DNA from: CAVVAL01 sp963742725
Lineage (GTDB): Bacteria; Actinomycetota; Actinomycetes; Mycobacteriales; Cryptosporangiaceae
DNA length: 64,000 bases
NCBI GenBank assembly: GCA_963742725.1
Contig: CAVUMX010000004.1
Location: 124,001-188,000 of the forward strand
Direction of reading: 5' to 3'
Under the pieces are notes generated by a model, which worked only from the letters and a program-made list of their open reading frames with translations, did no database searches and had not been told where the DNA came from. Of the stretch, positions 8,108-16,357 are shown in pieces; the stretch's first letter is position 1; each line of letters opens with the position of its first letter. The translations under genes were made by a program, and so were the position numbers.

Positions 8108-10473
8108 CTGCCCGGCTCTTGGGGTGCGCTTTCCGTCCGGGTGGCCGTGCCGGCGTGCAGGTGCTGGCCGGCCGTCCGGCGCGGGCCGTGGCGTGGCCTG
8201 ACCGGCTTCTTCGCGCGCGGCGGGCGGCGCAGCAGCGACTCGGCCGTACCCAGCACCTTCGCGACGTCCTTCAGCAGCAGCGCGGCCGGCAGCAACGGCA
8301 GGACCAGCGGCGACTGGCCACGACGGACCACCCGGCTCACCGGCAGCGACAGGTACGCGGCGGCGCCGGCAGCGGCCAGCACCTTGCCCGGTACACCACC
8401 CTTGACCGCCGCGAAACCGAGCCCGGCGTACGCGAGCACCCGGACGGCGTCCCGCCCCAGCAGCAGCGGCGACCGCGACGAACCGCCGCCCCGCCCGTAC
8501 CCGCGGAACTGCTGGAACGTGGCCGCGACCGTGCCGCGCTGGTGCCACGTCACTTCCGCGTCGAGCGTCAGCGCCGAACGGGCGCCGGTGGCCAGGACCG
8601 CCCGGCCGAACGCCTCGTCCTCGGCGGTCTTGAGGTTCTCGGGGAAGCCGCCGGCGGCTGTCCAGGCGGCGCGCGTGAAGCCGACGGACCGGCCGTCGAC
8701 CCGGCGCGGCGAGAACGCCCGTCCGAACAGCTTCCCGTAGAGCGTGCGGAACGGGGTGGGGCGGCGCAGCTCGACCGGGTCCGGCCAGCTCACCGCCGCC
8801 ATGGCCTGCTCGAACGGCTTCCCGGCCCGGATGCCGGCGCGGTACACCCCGACGTACAGGTCCGCGCCCGTTACCCCCTCCCCGACTTTCGGACTTTTGA
8901 GGGTCGGCGGGGCGCCGGCACCCTCAAAAATCCGAACCTCGGCGGCGTGTTCGGCGGCGGCGGCGCGGAAGCCGGCGACCCAGTTCGGGCCGGGGTCGCA
9001 GCCGGCGTCCGTGCAGGCGATGAAGGAGTTCCGGGCGGCGGCGATGCCACGGTTGCGGCTGTTGGCGATCGTGCCGCCGGGCGAGCGGATCAGGCGGATA
9101 CGCGGATCGCGCGCGCTCCAGGCTTCGATCAGTCCGATCGTGCCGTCGGTGGAGGCGCCGTCGACCAGCAGGTACTCGTCGTCCGGACCGAGCTGGGCAC
9201 TGATCGGTCCGATCAGCCGGTCGATGTTCGACGCTTCGTCGAGGACGGGACTGACGACGCTGATCGCCGGCGCGTCGACGAGCCCGGCACCGGGGCGGCA
9301 CGCCGCCTCGGCCAGGACGGCGGCGAACCGGGCGGCCATCGTCGTGGCGTCGTGATGACTGGCCGCCCGTCGCTGCCCCTCGGCCCCGAGCGAGCGCCGG
9401 GTGGCCGGGTCGGCGAGGTCGGCGAGGGCGCGGGCCACGGCGGTGGCGTCGTCCGGCGGGATCGTGATGCCGGCCGCGCGGCCGTGCTCGTCCGGGGCGA
9501 CGCGGGTGTCGATCGGACCGCCGTCGGCGATGCCGATGACAGGGACGCCCGCGACCATCGCCTCCAGCGCGGACATGCCGAACCCTTCACGGCCCGGGGT
9601 GCGGGGACCGTCGGGCCTGGTCAGGACGGCGAGCGCGTCGGCGCCGGCCAGCAGCCGGGAGGCGTCGGGGATGAACGGGCAGAGCCGTACGCGGTCGGCC
9701 ACGCCGAGGACGTGCGCCAGGGAAGCGAGACGCTGGCGCTCCTGCGGACGGTTGGGCTCGTCGCCGCCGATCGCGACGAGGGTCCAGCGTTCGCCGCCGG
9801 GCTGGGCCAGGGCGCGGATGGCCGTGTCGATGCCCTTGTACGGGACGAACCGGCCGAGCATGGCGAGGATCAGGGTGCCGGGCTCCGGGCGGCCCTGCGT
9901 CGCGGCGGCCGTCCACACCGGACCGCTGGGACGGGCGGCCAGCGTGGCGAGCTCCTCCGTGGCGTCCGGCCGGGGGAGGGGGTCGACCGGGCGCGGCGGT
10001 TCGATGACGACGGTGTCGGCGCGGCCGGCGGCGACAGCCACGGCGCCGGCGGTCGCGACGACGCGGGTCGCGGTCCGGGCCAGCCACGGCGCGAGCTTCC
10101 GGTCGTAGCTGTGGTCGTGCTTGGCCCACACGGACGGGACGCCGGTCGCGCGCGCGGCGGGTGCCAGCACGACCTGGGCCTTGATGCCGTTGCCCACCGC
10201 GACGTCGGGATCGCGCCGGCGCAGCTCGCGACGGAGCCAGCGGGTGGCGCCGGCGAGATCCTGCGGACGCCGTCCGACGGGGCGCACGGTGACGGGAATC
10301 CCGCGCGCGTCGAGGGCCGCGCGGAGCGGGCCGTCGGCGAGCAGGATCACCTCGACGTCGAGCCGGTCGGTCGAGTCCAGCGCGGACAGCAGCCACGACT
10401 CGGCGCCGCCCAGCACGCCGCTGGGGCTGACGACGAGCGTGCGCAGCCGACGGGTCAGCGCACGCCGGGCCAT
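8104..10473 (-). CDS. Two-domain glycosyltransferase (GT4 plus GT2)
   Basis: The 789-residue protein fuses two enzymes. Residues about 8-335 are a GT4-type (GT-B fold) transferase, with GVLGGAESWLL near the N terminus and a C-terminal half around MLGRFVPYKGIDTAIRAL. Residues about 355-700 are a GT2 (GT-A) domain with SVVSPVLDEASNIDRLI, LLVDGASTDGT and the DxG motif CTDAGCDPG. The last 90 residues contain hydrophobic stretches that may anchor it to the membrane. An ATG at 10473 was chosen; a GTG at 10482 in frame is possible. Residues about 513-529 are encoded by a 49-bp palindromic element (8888-8936) inserted in frame between the GT2 metal-site region and the acceptor region. First gene of the polysaccharide operon. 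Confidence 0.87.
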   Translation of the reverse strand: MARRALTRRLRTLVVSPSGVLGGAESWLLSALDSTDRLDVEVILLADGPLRAALDARGIPVTVRPVGRRPQDLAGATRWLRRELRRRDPDVAVGNGIKAQVVLAPAARATGVPSVWAKHDHSYDRKLAPWLARTATRVVATAGAVAVAAGRADTVVIEPPRPVDPLPRPDATEELATLAARPSGPVWTAAATQGRPEPGTLILAMLGRFVPYKGIDTAIRALAQPGGERWTLVAIGGDEPNRPQERQRLASLAHVLGVADRVRLCPFIPDASRLLAGADALAVLTRPDGPRTPGREGFGMSALEAMVAGVPVIGIADGGPIDTRVAPDEHGRAAGITIPPDDATAVARALADLADPATRRSLGAEGQRRAASHHDATTMAARFAAVLAEAACRPGAGLVDAPAISVVSPVLDEASNIDRLIGPISAQLGPDDEYLLVDGASTDGTIGLIEAWSARDPRIRLIRSPGGTIANSRNRGIAAARNSFIACTDAGCDPGPNWVAGFRAAAAEHAAEVRIFEGAGAPPTLKSPKVGEGVTGADLYVGVYRAGIRAGKPFEQAMAAVSWPDPVELRRPTPFRTLYGKLFGRAFSPRRVDGRSVGFTRAAWTAAGGFPENLKTAEDEAFGRAVLATGARSALTLDAEVTWHQRGTVAATFQQFRGYGRGGGSSRSPLLLGRDAVRVLAYAGLGFAAVKGGVPGKVLAAAGAAAYLSLPVSRVVRRGQSPLVLPLLPAALLLKDVAKVLGTAESLLRRPPRAKKPVRPRHGPRRTAGQHLHAGTATRTESAPQEPGR
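8888..8936. repeat. 49-bp palindrome, copy 1, inside a coding region
   Basis: The left arm is 8888-8904, the 15-nt loop 8905-8919 and the right arm 8920-8936. The arms are TTCGGACTTTTGAGGGT and its complement, with one substitution in the right arm (A for G) that becomes a G-U wobble in the mRNA. Unlike the other five copies it lies inside a gene, the two-domain glycosyltransferase, and is read through in frame without a stop. Confidence 0.92.
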
Positions 10474-10590
10474 GTGTGGCACTCTCGCAATCCGACCGCT
10501 ATGTCACGTTTCGCACCGTCCTGAGGGCGGAGTTCGGAGCACTGGCTGGCGGATCTCATCGCAGGGCGCGTCTCTCGTAGGGGGTCGACT

Positions 10591-11715
10591 GTGGCGCCGG
10601 TTCATGTACTTCACGTATCCCATGCCGTGAATACCGGGCTTGCGCATTGTGTCGCTGACTACGTTGCGCATCAAGTCCGTCACGGTACGCGAGTGACGGT
10701 CGCCTGTCCGGGCGGGCGGCTCGGACCGCTCGCGGCGGAGCGGGGAGCCGAGGTCGTCGACTGGCGCGCCGTCCGCCAACCGGGCATCGGCGTGCTCGCC
10801 GAACTCGTGCGGTTGCGCCGGATCGTCCGGGAGGTCCGGCCGGACGTCGTCCACCTGCACTGCGCCAAGGCCGGACTCGTCGGGCGGCTCGCGCTGCGCG
10901 GCTCGGTGCCGACCCTGTTCAGCCCGCACGCCTGGTCGTTCTTCGCCGTCGAGGGGCTGATGCGCCGGCTCGTAATCGGCTGGGAGCGGTTCGCCACCCG
11001 ATGGACGTCCGCGATCGTGTGCGTCAGCGCCGCCGAACGCGACTCGGGTACGGCCGCAGGCATCGGCGGGCGGCTCGTCGTGCTGCCGAACGAGGTGTCG
11101 GTGCACTCGGTCGACGCGGTCCGGGAGCTGCCGCGGGCCTCCGTGCGGGCTGATTTCGGCGTCCAGGGGCCGCTCGCCGTGTGCGCCGCCCGACTCGCCC
11201 GCCAGAAAGGCCAGGACGTGCTCGTCGAGGCATGGGACGCGGTCCGGGGCGTCGTACCGGACGCGGAACTCGTGCTGGTCGGCGACGGCCCGGATCTTCT
11301 TGCGCTGCGGGCGTTGGCTGGGCCCGGAATCCGGTTCGTGGGCGCGGCCGACCGGGAGACGTCCCTGCGCTGGATGCACGCCGCTGACGTCGTCGTCTGC
11401 CCGTCCCGCTGGGAAGGCATGTCGCTGGTGCCGCTCGAAGCCATGGCCCTGGGGCGGCCCCTCGTCGTGACGGACGTCGACGGCATGGCCGAAGTCGTCC
11501 CGCCGTCGGCCGCCCGGCTCGTCGGCCCCGAGGACGTGATCGCGCTCGGCCACGCCGTCGCGGCCACCCTCCTCGACACGCGCGGCGCCGAAGAGGCCGG
11601 TCGGGCGGGGCGGCAGCACGCCCTCGCCGCCGGCTCCGGCGAGCGCTCCGCGGACCAACTGCTGGCCCTGTACGCCGAACTCGCCGCCCGAGGCCGCATA
11701 GCCGCCCGCGCCTAA
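10591..11715 (+). CDS. Glycosyltransferase family 4 protein
   Basis: The 374-residue cytosolic protein has the GT-B layout. The N-terminal acceptor domain begins VHVLHVSHAVNTGLA with a DVVHLHCAKAGLVGRLA motif. The C-terminal nucleotide-sugar domain carries ARLARQKGQDVLVEAW, LVGDGPD and the family signature PSRWEGMSLVPLEAMALG, in which the glutamate pair contacts the sugar-nucleotide donor. The GTG start follows TAGGGGG at 10578-10585. It is transcribed divergently from the four-gene polysaccharide operon across about 110 nt and ends before a C-rich tract and palindrome copy 2. Donor and acceptor are unknown; it presumably adds a sugar to the same glycan. Confidence 0.9.
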   Translation: MAPVHVLHVSHAVNTGLAHCVADYVAHQVRHGTRVTVACPGGRLGPLAAERGAEVVDWRAVRQPGIGVLAELVRLRRIVREVRPDVVHLHCAKAGLVGRLALRGSVPTLFSPHAWSFFAVEGLMRRLVIGWERFATRWTSAIVCVSAAERDSGTAAGIGGRLVVLPNEVSVHSVDAVRELPRASVRADFGVQGPLAVCAARLARQKGQDVLVEAWDAVRGVVPDAELVLVGDGPDLLALRALAGPGIRFVGAADRETSLRWMHAADVVVCPSRWEGMSLVPLEAMALGRPLVVTDVDGMAEVVPPSAARLVGPEDVIALGHAVAATLLDTRGAEEAGRAGRQHALAAGSGERSADQLLALYAELAARGRIAARA

Positions 11716-11785
11716 CCCCGCCGCGCCCGCGCTGCCCGCGCCTAACCCTGCCGCCCCGGCGCCCGCGGGCGCCACCGCGCCCAGT
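11716..11785 (+). promoter_or_regulatory. C-rich 3' tract before palindrome copy 2
   Basis: About 70 nt between the glycosyltransferase stop and the palindrome are strongly C-rich and G-poor in the sense RNA, with almost no A or T. The opposite side of the palindrome (11835-11931) is G-rich on this strand, so the convergent phosphotransferase mRNA also ends in a C-rich stretch. C-rich, G-poor RNA resembles Rho loading sites; that function is inferred. Confidence 0.4.
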
Positions 11786-11834
11786 TTCGGACTTTTGAGG
11801 GTCGCCGCAGGCGCCGCACCCTCAAAAGTCCGAA
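11786..11834. repeat. 49-bp palindrome, copy 2, between convergent genes
   Basis: Arms 11786-11802 and 11818-11834 are perfectly complementary, with a 15-nt G+C-rich loop at 11803-11817. It lies between the stops of two convergent genes. A bidirectional 3'-end or termination signal is the simplest reading, although no U-tract follows on either strand. Confidence 0.93.
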
Positions 11835-11931
11835 GGTCGAGGGCGCCGGCGGCGCGCAAGGGCGACGGCGGGCGCGCGGTGGGCGGGCAACGGGCGGCGG
11901 TGGGGTGGTCGCCGGCCGGGCGGGCGGGGCG

Positions 11932-12819
11932 TTAGAGGGGCCAGGCGTTGTGGGTGCGGGCCAGCGCCCGTGCCTCGGGCTGGATGGAGCGGGCGTGGGC
12001 GATGTCGGCCGTGTTGCGGTCCCGGCGGGCCGCCTTCACGTTCTCGCCGAGGAGCCGCAGCGCGAGCCACAGTCCGAGGGTGGCGATGTCGCGGTGCTGG
12101 GACGGCGGCGCGGCGGCGAAGAGGCGGTCGAGGAGAGCGTCGCGGTCGGCGCGGTCCGGGAGGATCGTCCAGAGGCGGAGCAGGTCGCCGTGGCGGGGAC
12201 CGGCGCCGAGGTACTCCCAGTCGACGACGGCGACGGCGCCGGCTGCGCCGATATCGGGTCGCCACAGCACGTTGCGGTGGTAGTAGTCGCCGTGCGCGAC
12301 GGTCACGAGCGGCAGCGTCCGGGCGGCCATGCGGGCGGCCCACCACAGGCGCATGGGCATGCGTCCAGCGAGCGCGCGTGCGGTGCGTGCGGCGACGTCG
12401 CGGCGGGCGGACCGCCAGATGTTCGGCGGTGGTCCGGGGGGCGGCGGGGGCGCGGCGGTGATCCGGTGGGCGGCGTCGACGGCGGCGTCCAGGAAGGACG
12501 GTCCGGCCGGGGCGCCGGGTTCGATCCACTCGCTGATCATCCAGGCGCCGTCCGGATCGGAGGCGTGGACCGTCGCGGTGCCGATGCCGTGCCGGTTCGC
12601 CCAGGCGCGGCCCCAGAGTTCGCGCTGGATCCGTACCCGTCCGGCGTCGGACTGGGCGACCTCGAGCACGATGCCCCAGCCGCCGAGCCGCGTGACCGGC
12701 CGCGGCAGCCCGAGCTTGCCGAGCCGCAACAGCGCGTCCGCGTCGACGCCACGGGCGGACAGGATCGCGCGGGCCTCCGCCGGCACGGCGTCGACCGGAA
12801 TCAGGACGGATTGGGTCAT
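11932..12819 (-). CDS. Aminoglycoside phosphotransferase-family kinase
   Basis: The 295-residue protein carries the APH/choline-kinase catalytic elements. The Brenner motif is VAHGDYYHRNVLW, with catalytic aspartate and magnesium-binding asparagine. The metal-binding motif is VAVVDWEYLG, where tryptophan replaces the usual phenylalanine. The ATG at 12819 was chosen because TACGCT at 12827-12832 (minus strand) sits 7 nt upstream, as in a leaderless actinobacterial gene; a start at 12903 would overlap that promoter. The substrate is unknown. Given its place among glycan genes a sugar or lipid-linked substrate is as plausible as an antibiotic. It converges on the GT4 gene across palindrome copy 2. 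Confidence 0.8.
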   Translation of the reverse strand: MTQSVLIPVDAVPAEARAILSARGVDADALLRLGKLGLPRPVTRLGGWGIVLEVAQSDAGRVRIQRELWGRAWANRHGIGTATVHASDPDGAWMISEWIEPGAPAGPSFLDAAVDAAHRITAAPPPPPGPPPNIWRSARRDVAARTARALAGRMPMRLWWAARMAARTLPLVTVAHGDYYHRNVLWRPDIGAAGAVAVVDWEYLGAGPRHGDLLRLWTILPDRADRDALLDRLFAAAPPSQHRDIATLGLWLALRLLGENVKAARRDRNTADIAHARSIQPEARALARTHNAWPL

Positions 12820-13010
12820 GGCGGGCAGCGTAGGCGACCCCGGGCCTGCTCCGAGGCCCCTCGACCGGCTGCGCCGCATCCCAGTCACGGCTCGCTCGGT
12901 CATGGACCTCGGAACAGACCCGGCCGAGCCGGCGTCCCCGCCGCAGGGGCCGCGCGTGCCCGGTTTCCGCCGATACGCTGCCGCCCGGAAGCGTGGATGG
13001 GGGGACTGAC

Positions 13011-13622
13011 GTGGTGCTGCGTGGCTGGGTGTTGTGCGCCGTGACGGTGGTCGCGGTGCTGGTCGGGGTCGGCGGCTGGTTGCAGGGCAGGCCGACGGTC
13101 TACACCAGTACGGCCGTCGTCGCGTTCACGCCGAAGCCGAGCCGGCCGGTGTCGGCGACGGTCGTCGTGCTGACGGCTCCCCGGTACGTCGCGTACAGCG
13201 CGTCCCCGTACGTCCTGCGCCAGGTCGCCGAGCCGATCGGGGTCGACAGCGTCGCGCTGCAGAACGCCGTCGTGGTGACGATGGCGGCGGCGACCGCGAA
13301 CATCTCGATCTCCGTCACCCTGGAGGATCCGGATCTCGCCGCGCAGGCCGCGAACCGCATCGCCGCCGCCGTGCTCGAACGGTCCCAGTCGGACCCGATC
13401 CTCGCGGCCGAGTCCGTGTCGTCGGCGGTGCCGGACGAGGTCCCGTCCGGTCCGGACCGTGGTCTTGTGCTGGGTGCGGGCGCGCTCGGTGCCGCGGTGG
13501 CCGGTGGCGCGTTGTGGCTGGTCGCCGAGCGGTACCGGCGGCGCCGGGCGGCCGTCGTCCGGGGCGTGGCGCCCGTCGGGGCCGACCCGACCCGGGAACT
13601 GCCGGTCCTGACGGACGCCTAG
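13011..13622 (+). CDS. Short Wzz-like chain-length determinant protein
   Basis: The 203-residue protein has a transmembrane helix at about residues 7-25, an extracytoplasmic domain starting PTVYTSTAVVAFTPKPS, a second helix at about 155-172 (GLVLGAGALGAAVAGGALW), and a short basic cytosolic tail. This is the topology of Wzz/Wzc co-polymerase N-terminal domains, but no tyrosine-kinase domain follows and the periplasmic part is short. GTG 13011 was chosen with GGGGG 8-12 nt upstream; GTG 12993 is possible. It resembles the protein at 16354-16980. It converges with the priming transferase gene, sharing the four bases CTAG. It probably sets glycan length. Confidence 0.7.
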   Translation: MVLRGWVLCAVTVVAVLVGVGGWLQGRPTVYTSTAVVAFTPKPSRPVSATVVVLTAPRYVAYSASPYVLRQVAEPIGVDSVALQNAVVVTMAAATANISISVTLEDPDLAAQAANRIAAAVLERSQSDPILAAESVSSAVPDEVPSGPDRGLVLGAGALGAAVAGGALWLVAERYRRRRAAVVRGVAPVGADPTRELPVLTDA

Positions 13623-15055
13623 TAGGCGCCGCGGCGGCCGAGGACGGCGGGCAGGGTCCGACGGAACAGGATGTCGAGGTCGAGTTCGAGCGACCGGTTC
13701 TCGACGTACTCCACGTCGAGCCGCACCGCTTCCTCCCACGGCAGGTCCGACCGGCCGCTGACCTGCCACATGCCGGTGAGTCCGGGCTTCACGAGCGTCC
13801 GGCGGTAGTAGTCGGCGCGCATCTTCTCGGGCGGCGTGGACGTCGGCCGCGGCCCGACCAGCACCATGTCGCCCCGGACGACGTTGAGGAGCTGCGGCAG
13901 CTCGTCGAGCGAGTACCGCCGCAGCCAGGCGCCGATCGGCGTGATCCGCGGGTCCCGCTTCATCTTGAACAGGGTGCCGTCCGCGTACTGGTTGGCGGTC
14001 GAGAGCGTGGCCTTGAGCGCTTCGGCGTTCGGCACCATCGTCCGGAACTTGTAGAGCTTGAAGCGGCGCCCGGACTTGCCGGTGCGGAGGTGGTTGAACA
14101 GGACGGGTCCGCCTGGGCTCGTGGCCTTGACCGCGAGCGCGATGGCGGCGAAGACGGGTGCGAGCACGACCAGCGCGACCGCTGCCACGACGCGGTCGCC
14201 GCACTCCCGCAGCGCCAGCCAGGTCCCGAAGTAGCGCGGCGGGGTGACCTCGACGACCGTGCGGTCGCAGAGCGTCCGGGCGCTGACCCGGTGCGCGGCG
14301 ACCGGCCACAGCGGTGCGACCGCGACGCCCACCGAGAGGTGTTCGAGCTGCCAGGCGAGGTGCCGCAGCTGGGCGGGGTCGGGGGCGCCGACGGCCACGA
14401 CCGTGTCGGCGCCGGTCCGCTGCACGGCCGCGACGAGGTGGTCGAGCGACACGACCCGGTCGAGCCCGGACGCGGCGAGTTCGGCCGTCACGGCGACGTC
14501 GTGGTCGGCGCGGTCGGTCACGCACACCGCGCTGATGGTCCCCGCCGGGACGCTGCCGGTGAACGCGCGGACATCCGCCTCCGGGCCGACGACGACTACC
14601 GGCGCGGGGGACAGGAGTCGGCGCCCTCGCGTCAGGGGCAGCAGTGCCGCACGGGCGGCCACGACGGCGACGGCGGTCAGGGGGACGGCGACGAGGACGA
14701 GCGTCCGCGCGCCCGGCAGCGGGCCGAGCGCGGCGAGCAGCCCGGCGACCGCCCAGAGGCTGATTGCCGTCAGCGCGGTCCGTCGCAGGTCGACGAGGTT
14801 GGTCTTGATCCTGCGGAGCCGGTACGCGCCGGTGACCCAGGATCCGATGACCCAGGCCGCCGGCACGAGCAGCGCGGTACGCAGCGGCAGGACATCGTGG
14901 GCCGCCGCGAGGGCCGTCGCGGCGACGAGGGTGGCGGCGGCGTCGGCGGCCGCGACGGCGGTCCGTCGCAGCGCGTCGTGCCGTACCGAGGTGGTGCGGG
15001 CGGTGGGCCAGGACGCGGCGGCGGTGCGCTCGACGGCATGCTCGACGACGGTCAT
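13619..15055 (-). CDS. Priming glycosyltransferase (polyprenyl-phosphate sugar-1-phosphate transferase)
   Basis: The 478-residue protein starts repeat-unit synthesis by moving a sugar-1-phosphate to undecaprenyl phosphate. The N-terminal half has about four to five membrane helices and a nucleotide-binding-like domain. The C-terminal 200 residues form the bacterial sugar transferase domain, with RRFKLYKFRTM, RDPRITPIGAWLRRYSLDE, LPQLLNVVRGDMVLVGPRP and PGLTGMWQVSGRSDLPWEE, ending in GAY. ATG 15055 was chosen because AAGGGG lies 8-13 nt upstream; ATG 15091 is also in frame. A paralogue lies at 37757-39355. It is probably the initiating enzyme for the sulfated glycan. Confidence 0.92.
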   Translation of the reverse strand: MTVVEHAVERTAAASWPTARTTSVRHDALRRTAVAAADAAATLVAATALAAAHDVLPLRTALLVPAAWVIGSWVTGAYRLRRIKTNLVDLRRTALTAISLWAVAGLLAALGPLPGARTLVLVAVPLTAVAVVAARAALLPLTRGRRLLSPAPVVVVGPEADVRAFTGSVPAGTISAVCVTDRADHDVAVTAELAASGLDRVVSLDHLVAAVQRTGADTVVAVGAPDPAQLRHLAWQLEHLSVGVAVAPLWPVAAHRVSARTLCDRTVVEVTPPRYFGTWLALRECGDRVVAAVALVVLAPVFAAIALAVKATSPGGPVLFNHLRTGKSGRRFKLYKFRTMVPNAEALKATLSTANQYADGTLFKMKRDPRITPIGAWLRRYSLDELPQLLNVVRGDMVLVGPRPTSTPPEKMRADYYRRTLVKPGLTGMWQVSGRSDLPWEEAVRLDVEYVENRSLELDLDILFRRTLPAVLGRRGAY

Positions 15056-15283
15056 CTGTACGGCCCCTTGCGCTGCGGTGTTTTGCACCATTCGTCCACT
15101 GTGCGGAGAGCAAGCCTAGGGCTACACGGCGTTAGCTCACGGCCCGTCCGCGCGTGTGGCGCGCACCTTGTGAGGCGGTCGTGACTTTCCGGCGTACAGC
15201 CACGAAAACCCTGGCCACGGCGGTGAACGGCGCCACGCGGACGGGGCGGCGCAACCCCGTTCACAGCCGTAAGCTCGCCGCTC

Positions 15284-16357
15284 GTGCCTAGTGCTGTGAC
15301 CACCGACGTTCTAGGGCTTCGGCCGGCCCAGGTCGACGCTGCCGGCACTCCTCCTCCGCCTTGGCAGCCCCGACCTGGACTCGGCCTCGGGCCCACGAAC
15401 GTCAGTGGTCACAGCACTTGCAGGTTTGCCCGTGCGGTCGCAGGCCTGGCCGTCGCGGCCGCGCTGACCGGTGCCGGATCGCCCAGCGGGTTCGGGACGG
15501 CGGCCTCCCGGTGTTCGATCGTCGATCCCCGATCGACGGTCATCGGGGGCATCGCGGCGGTCGACGACCGGCTCTACCTGGTGACCTCCGGCGTCCCCGT
15601 CACCGTCTCCACACTGGACGGTGCCTGCCGGATCAAGGTCGTGACGACGCTGACCGGTCCGGGGCTCCCCGTCCGGCCGGCGGACGGGGAGAAGCCGCGG
15701 GGACGGTCCGGTATCGCCGACGTCGCCGTGGCCCCGGACGGCGCGTTGCTGCTGGGCGACCTCGCCGGGCCGCCACGATCCGTCGTGGCGGTGTACCGCT
15801 GGCAGGGCGGTCGCGCGGCCCAGCGCTTCGTCCTCCGCTATCCGGACGGTTCGCACGAGGCCGAGGCGCTGCTCCTGTCGTACTCGGGCCAGGTCGTCGT
15901 CGTGACCACCGCGGGCGGCGTCTACGTCACGCCGTACCCGCTGCGGGCCGAGTCGGTGCTTGCCAAGGCCGCCGACCTCGACCTGCCCGTGACGGGCGGT
16001 GCCGTCGCGCCCGCTGGCACCCACTTCGCGATCCGTACCGGTACCGCCGCGTACGAGTGGGAGACCCCGGACGGCGACATCGTCGCCGCACTGCGCACCG
16101 GCACGCGCCGCACGGTCAAGCTCCCGGCCGGCGGCGGACTCACCTACGCGAGCGACGGTCGCCGGCTCCTCGCCATGGGGTCGGCGACGCTCCACGAGGT
16201 ACCCATCGTCCGGACGCAGGCCGAACGTCCCGCCGAGTCGTCGTGGCTGCCGGTCGGGCTCGGCGCCGGTGCGGTCGTGCTGCTCGGCGCCGGGGTCGCC
16301 GTCCTCAGCCGCCAGCGGCGCCGCGCCGCCCGGACCGTGACGACCTACCAGTCATGA
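15284..16357 (+). CDS. Secreted, C-terminally anchored protein with a disrupted signal peptide
   Basis: The 357-residue protein appears beta-rich, with repeats of the type VDDRLYLVTS and VAPDGALLLGDL suggesting a propeller. It ends with a helix (VGLGAGAVVLLGAGVAVLS) and a basic stop-transfer tail, so it should be anchored outside the cell. The hydrophobic signal segment (ARAVAGLAVAAAL) begins only around residue 48. Residues 3-45 are encoded by a 129-bp palindromic element. Removing exactly that element joins the GTG-CCT start to TGC-AGG-TTT and gives an ordinary signal peptide. Export of the present form is therefore uncertain. It overlaps the next gene by 4 nt. Function unknown; the context suggests a role in glycan assembly. 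Confidence 0.7.
   Translation: MPSAVTTDVLGLRPAQVDAAGTPPPPWQPRPGLGLGPTNVSGHSTCRFARAVAGLAVAAALTGAGSPSGFGTAASRCSIVDPRSTVIGGIAAVDDRLYLVTSGVPVTVSTLDGACRIKVVTTLTGPGLPVRPADGEKPRGRSGIADVAVAPDGALLLGDLAGPPRSVVAVYRWQGGRAAQRFVLRYPDGSHEAEALLLSYSGQVVVVTTAGGVYVTPYPLRAESVLAKAADLDLPVTGGAVAPAGTHFAIRTGTAAYEWETPDGDIVAALRTGTRRTVKLPAGGGLTYASDGRRLLAMGSATLHEVPIVRTQAERPAESSWLPVGLGAGAVVLLGAGVAVLSRQRRRAARTVTTYQS
15290..15418. repeat. MITE-like palindromic element E1 (129 bp)
   Basis: The outer 28 nt (15290-15317, beginning AGTGCTGTGACCAC) match the reverse complement of 15391-15418 at 25 of 28 positions. Imperfect pairing continues inward to GCTGCC (15338-15343) and GGCAGC (15363-15368). The 19-nt apical loop holds a CTCCTCCTCC run. 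No transposase is encoded and I see no clear target duplication. The sequence from 15348 shares 16 identical nt with element E2 at 41469-41484. It is 43 codons long and open in the frame of the host gene. Confidence 0.75.

Noticed and set aside
11932..12819. Antibiotic resistance gene
   Set aside because: The phosphotransferase family is broad, the metal motif is variant and the neighbours are glycan genes, so a resistance claim is not supported.
15290..15418. E1 as a complete insertion sequence
   Set aside because: It is only 129 bp, encodes no transposase and shows no obvious target-site duplication; MITE-like is the most that can be said.
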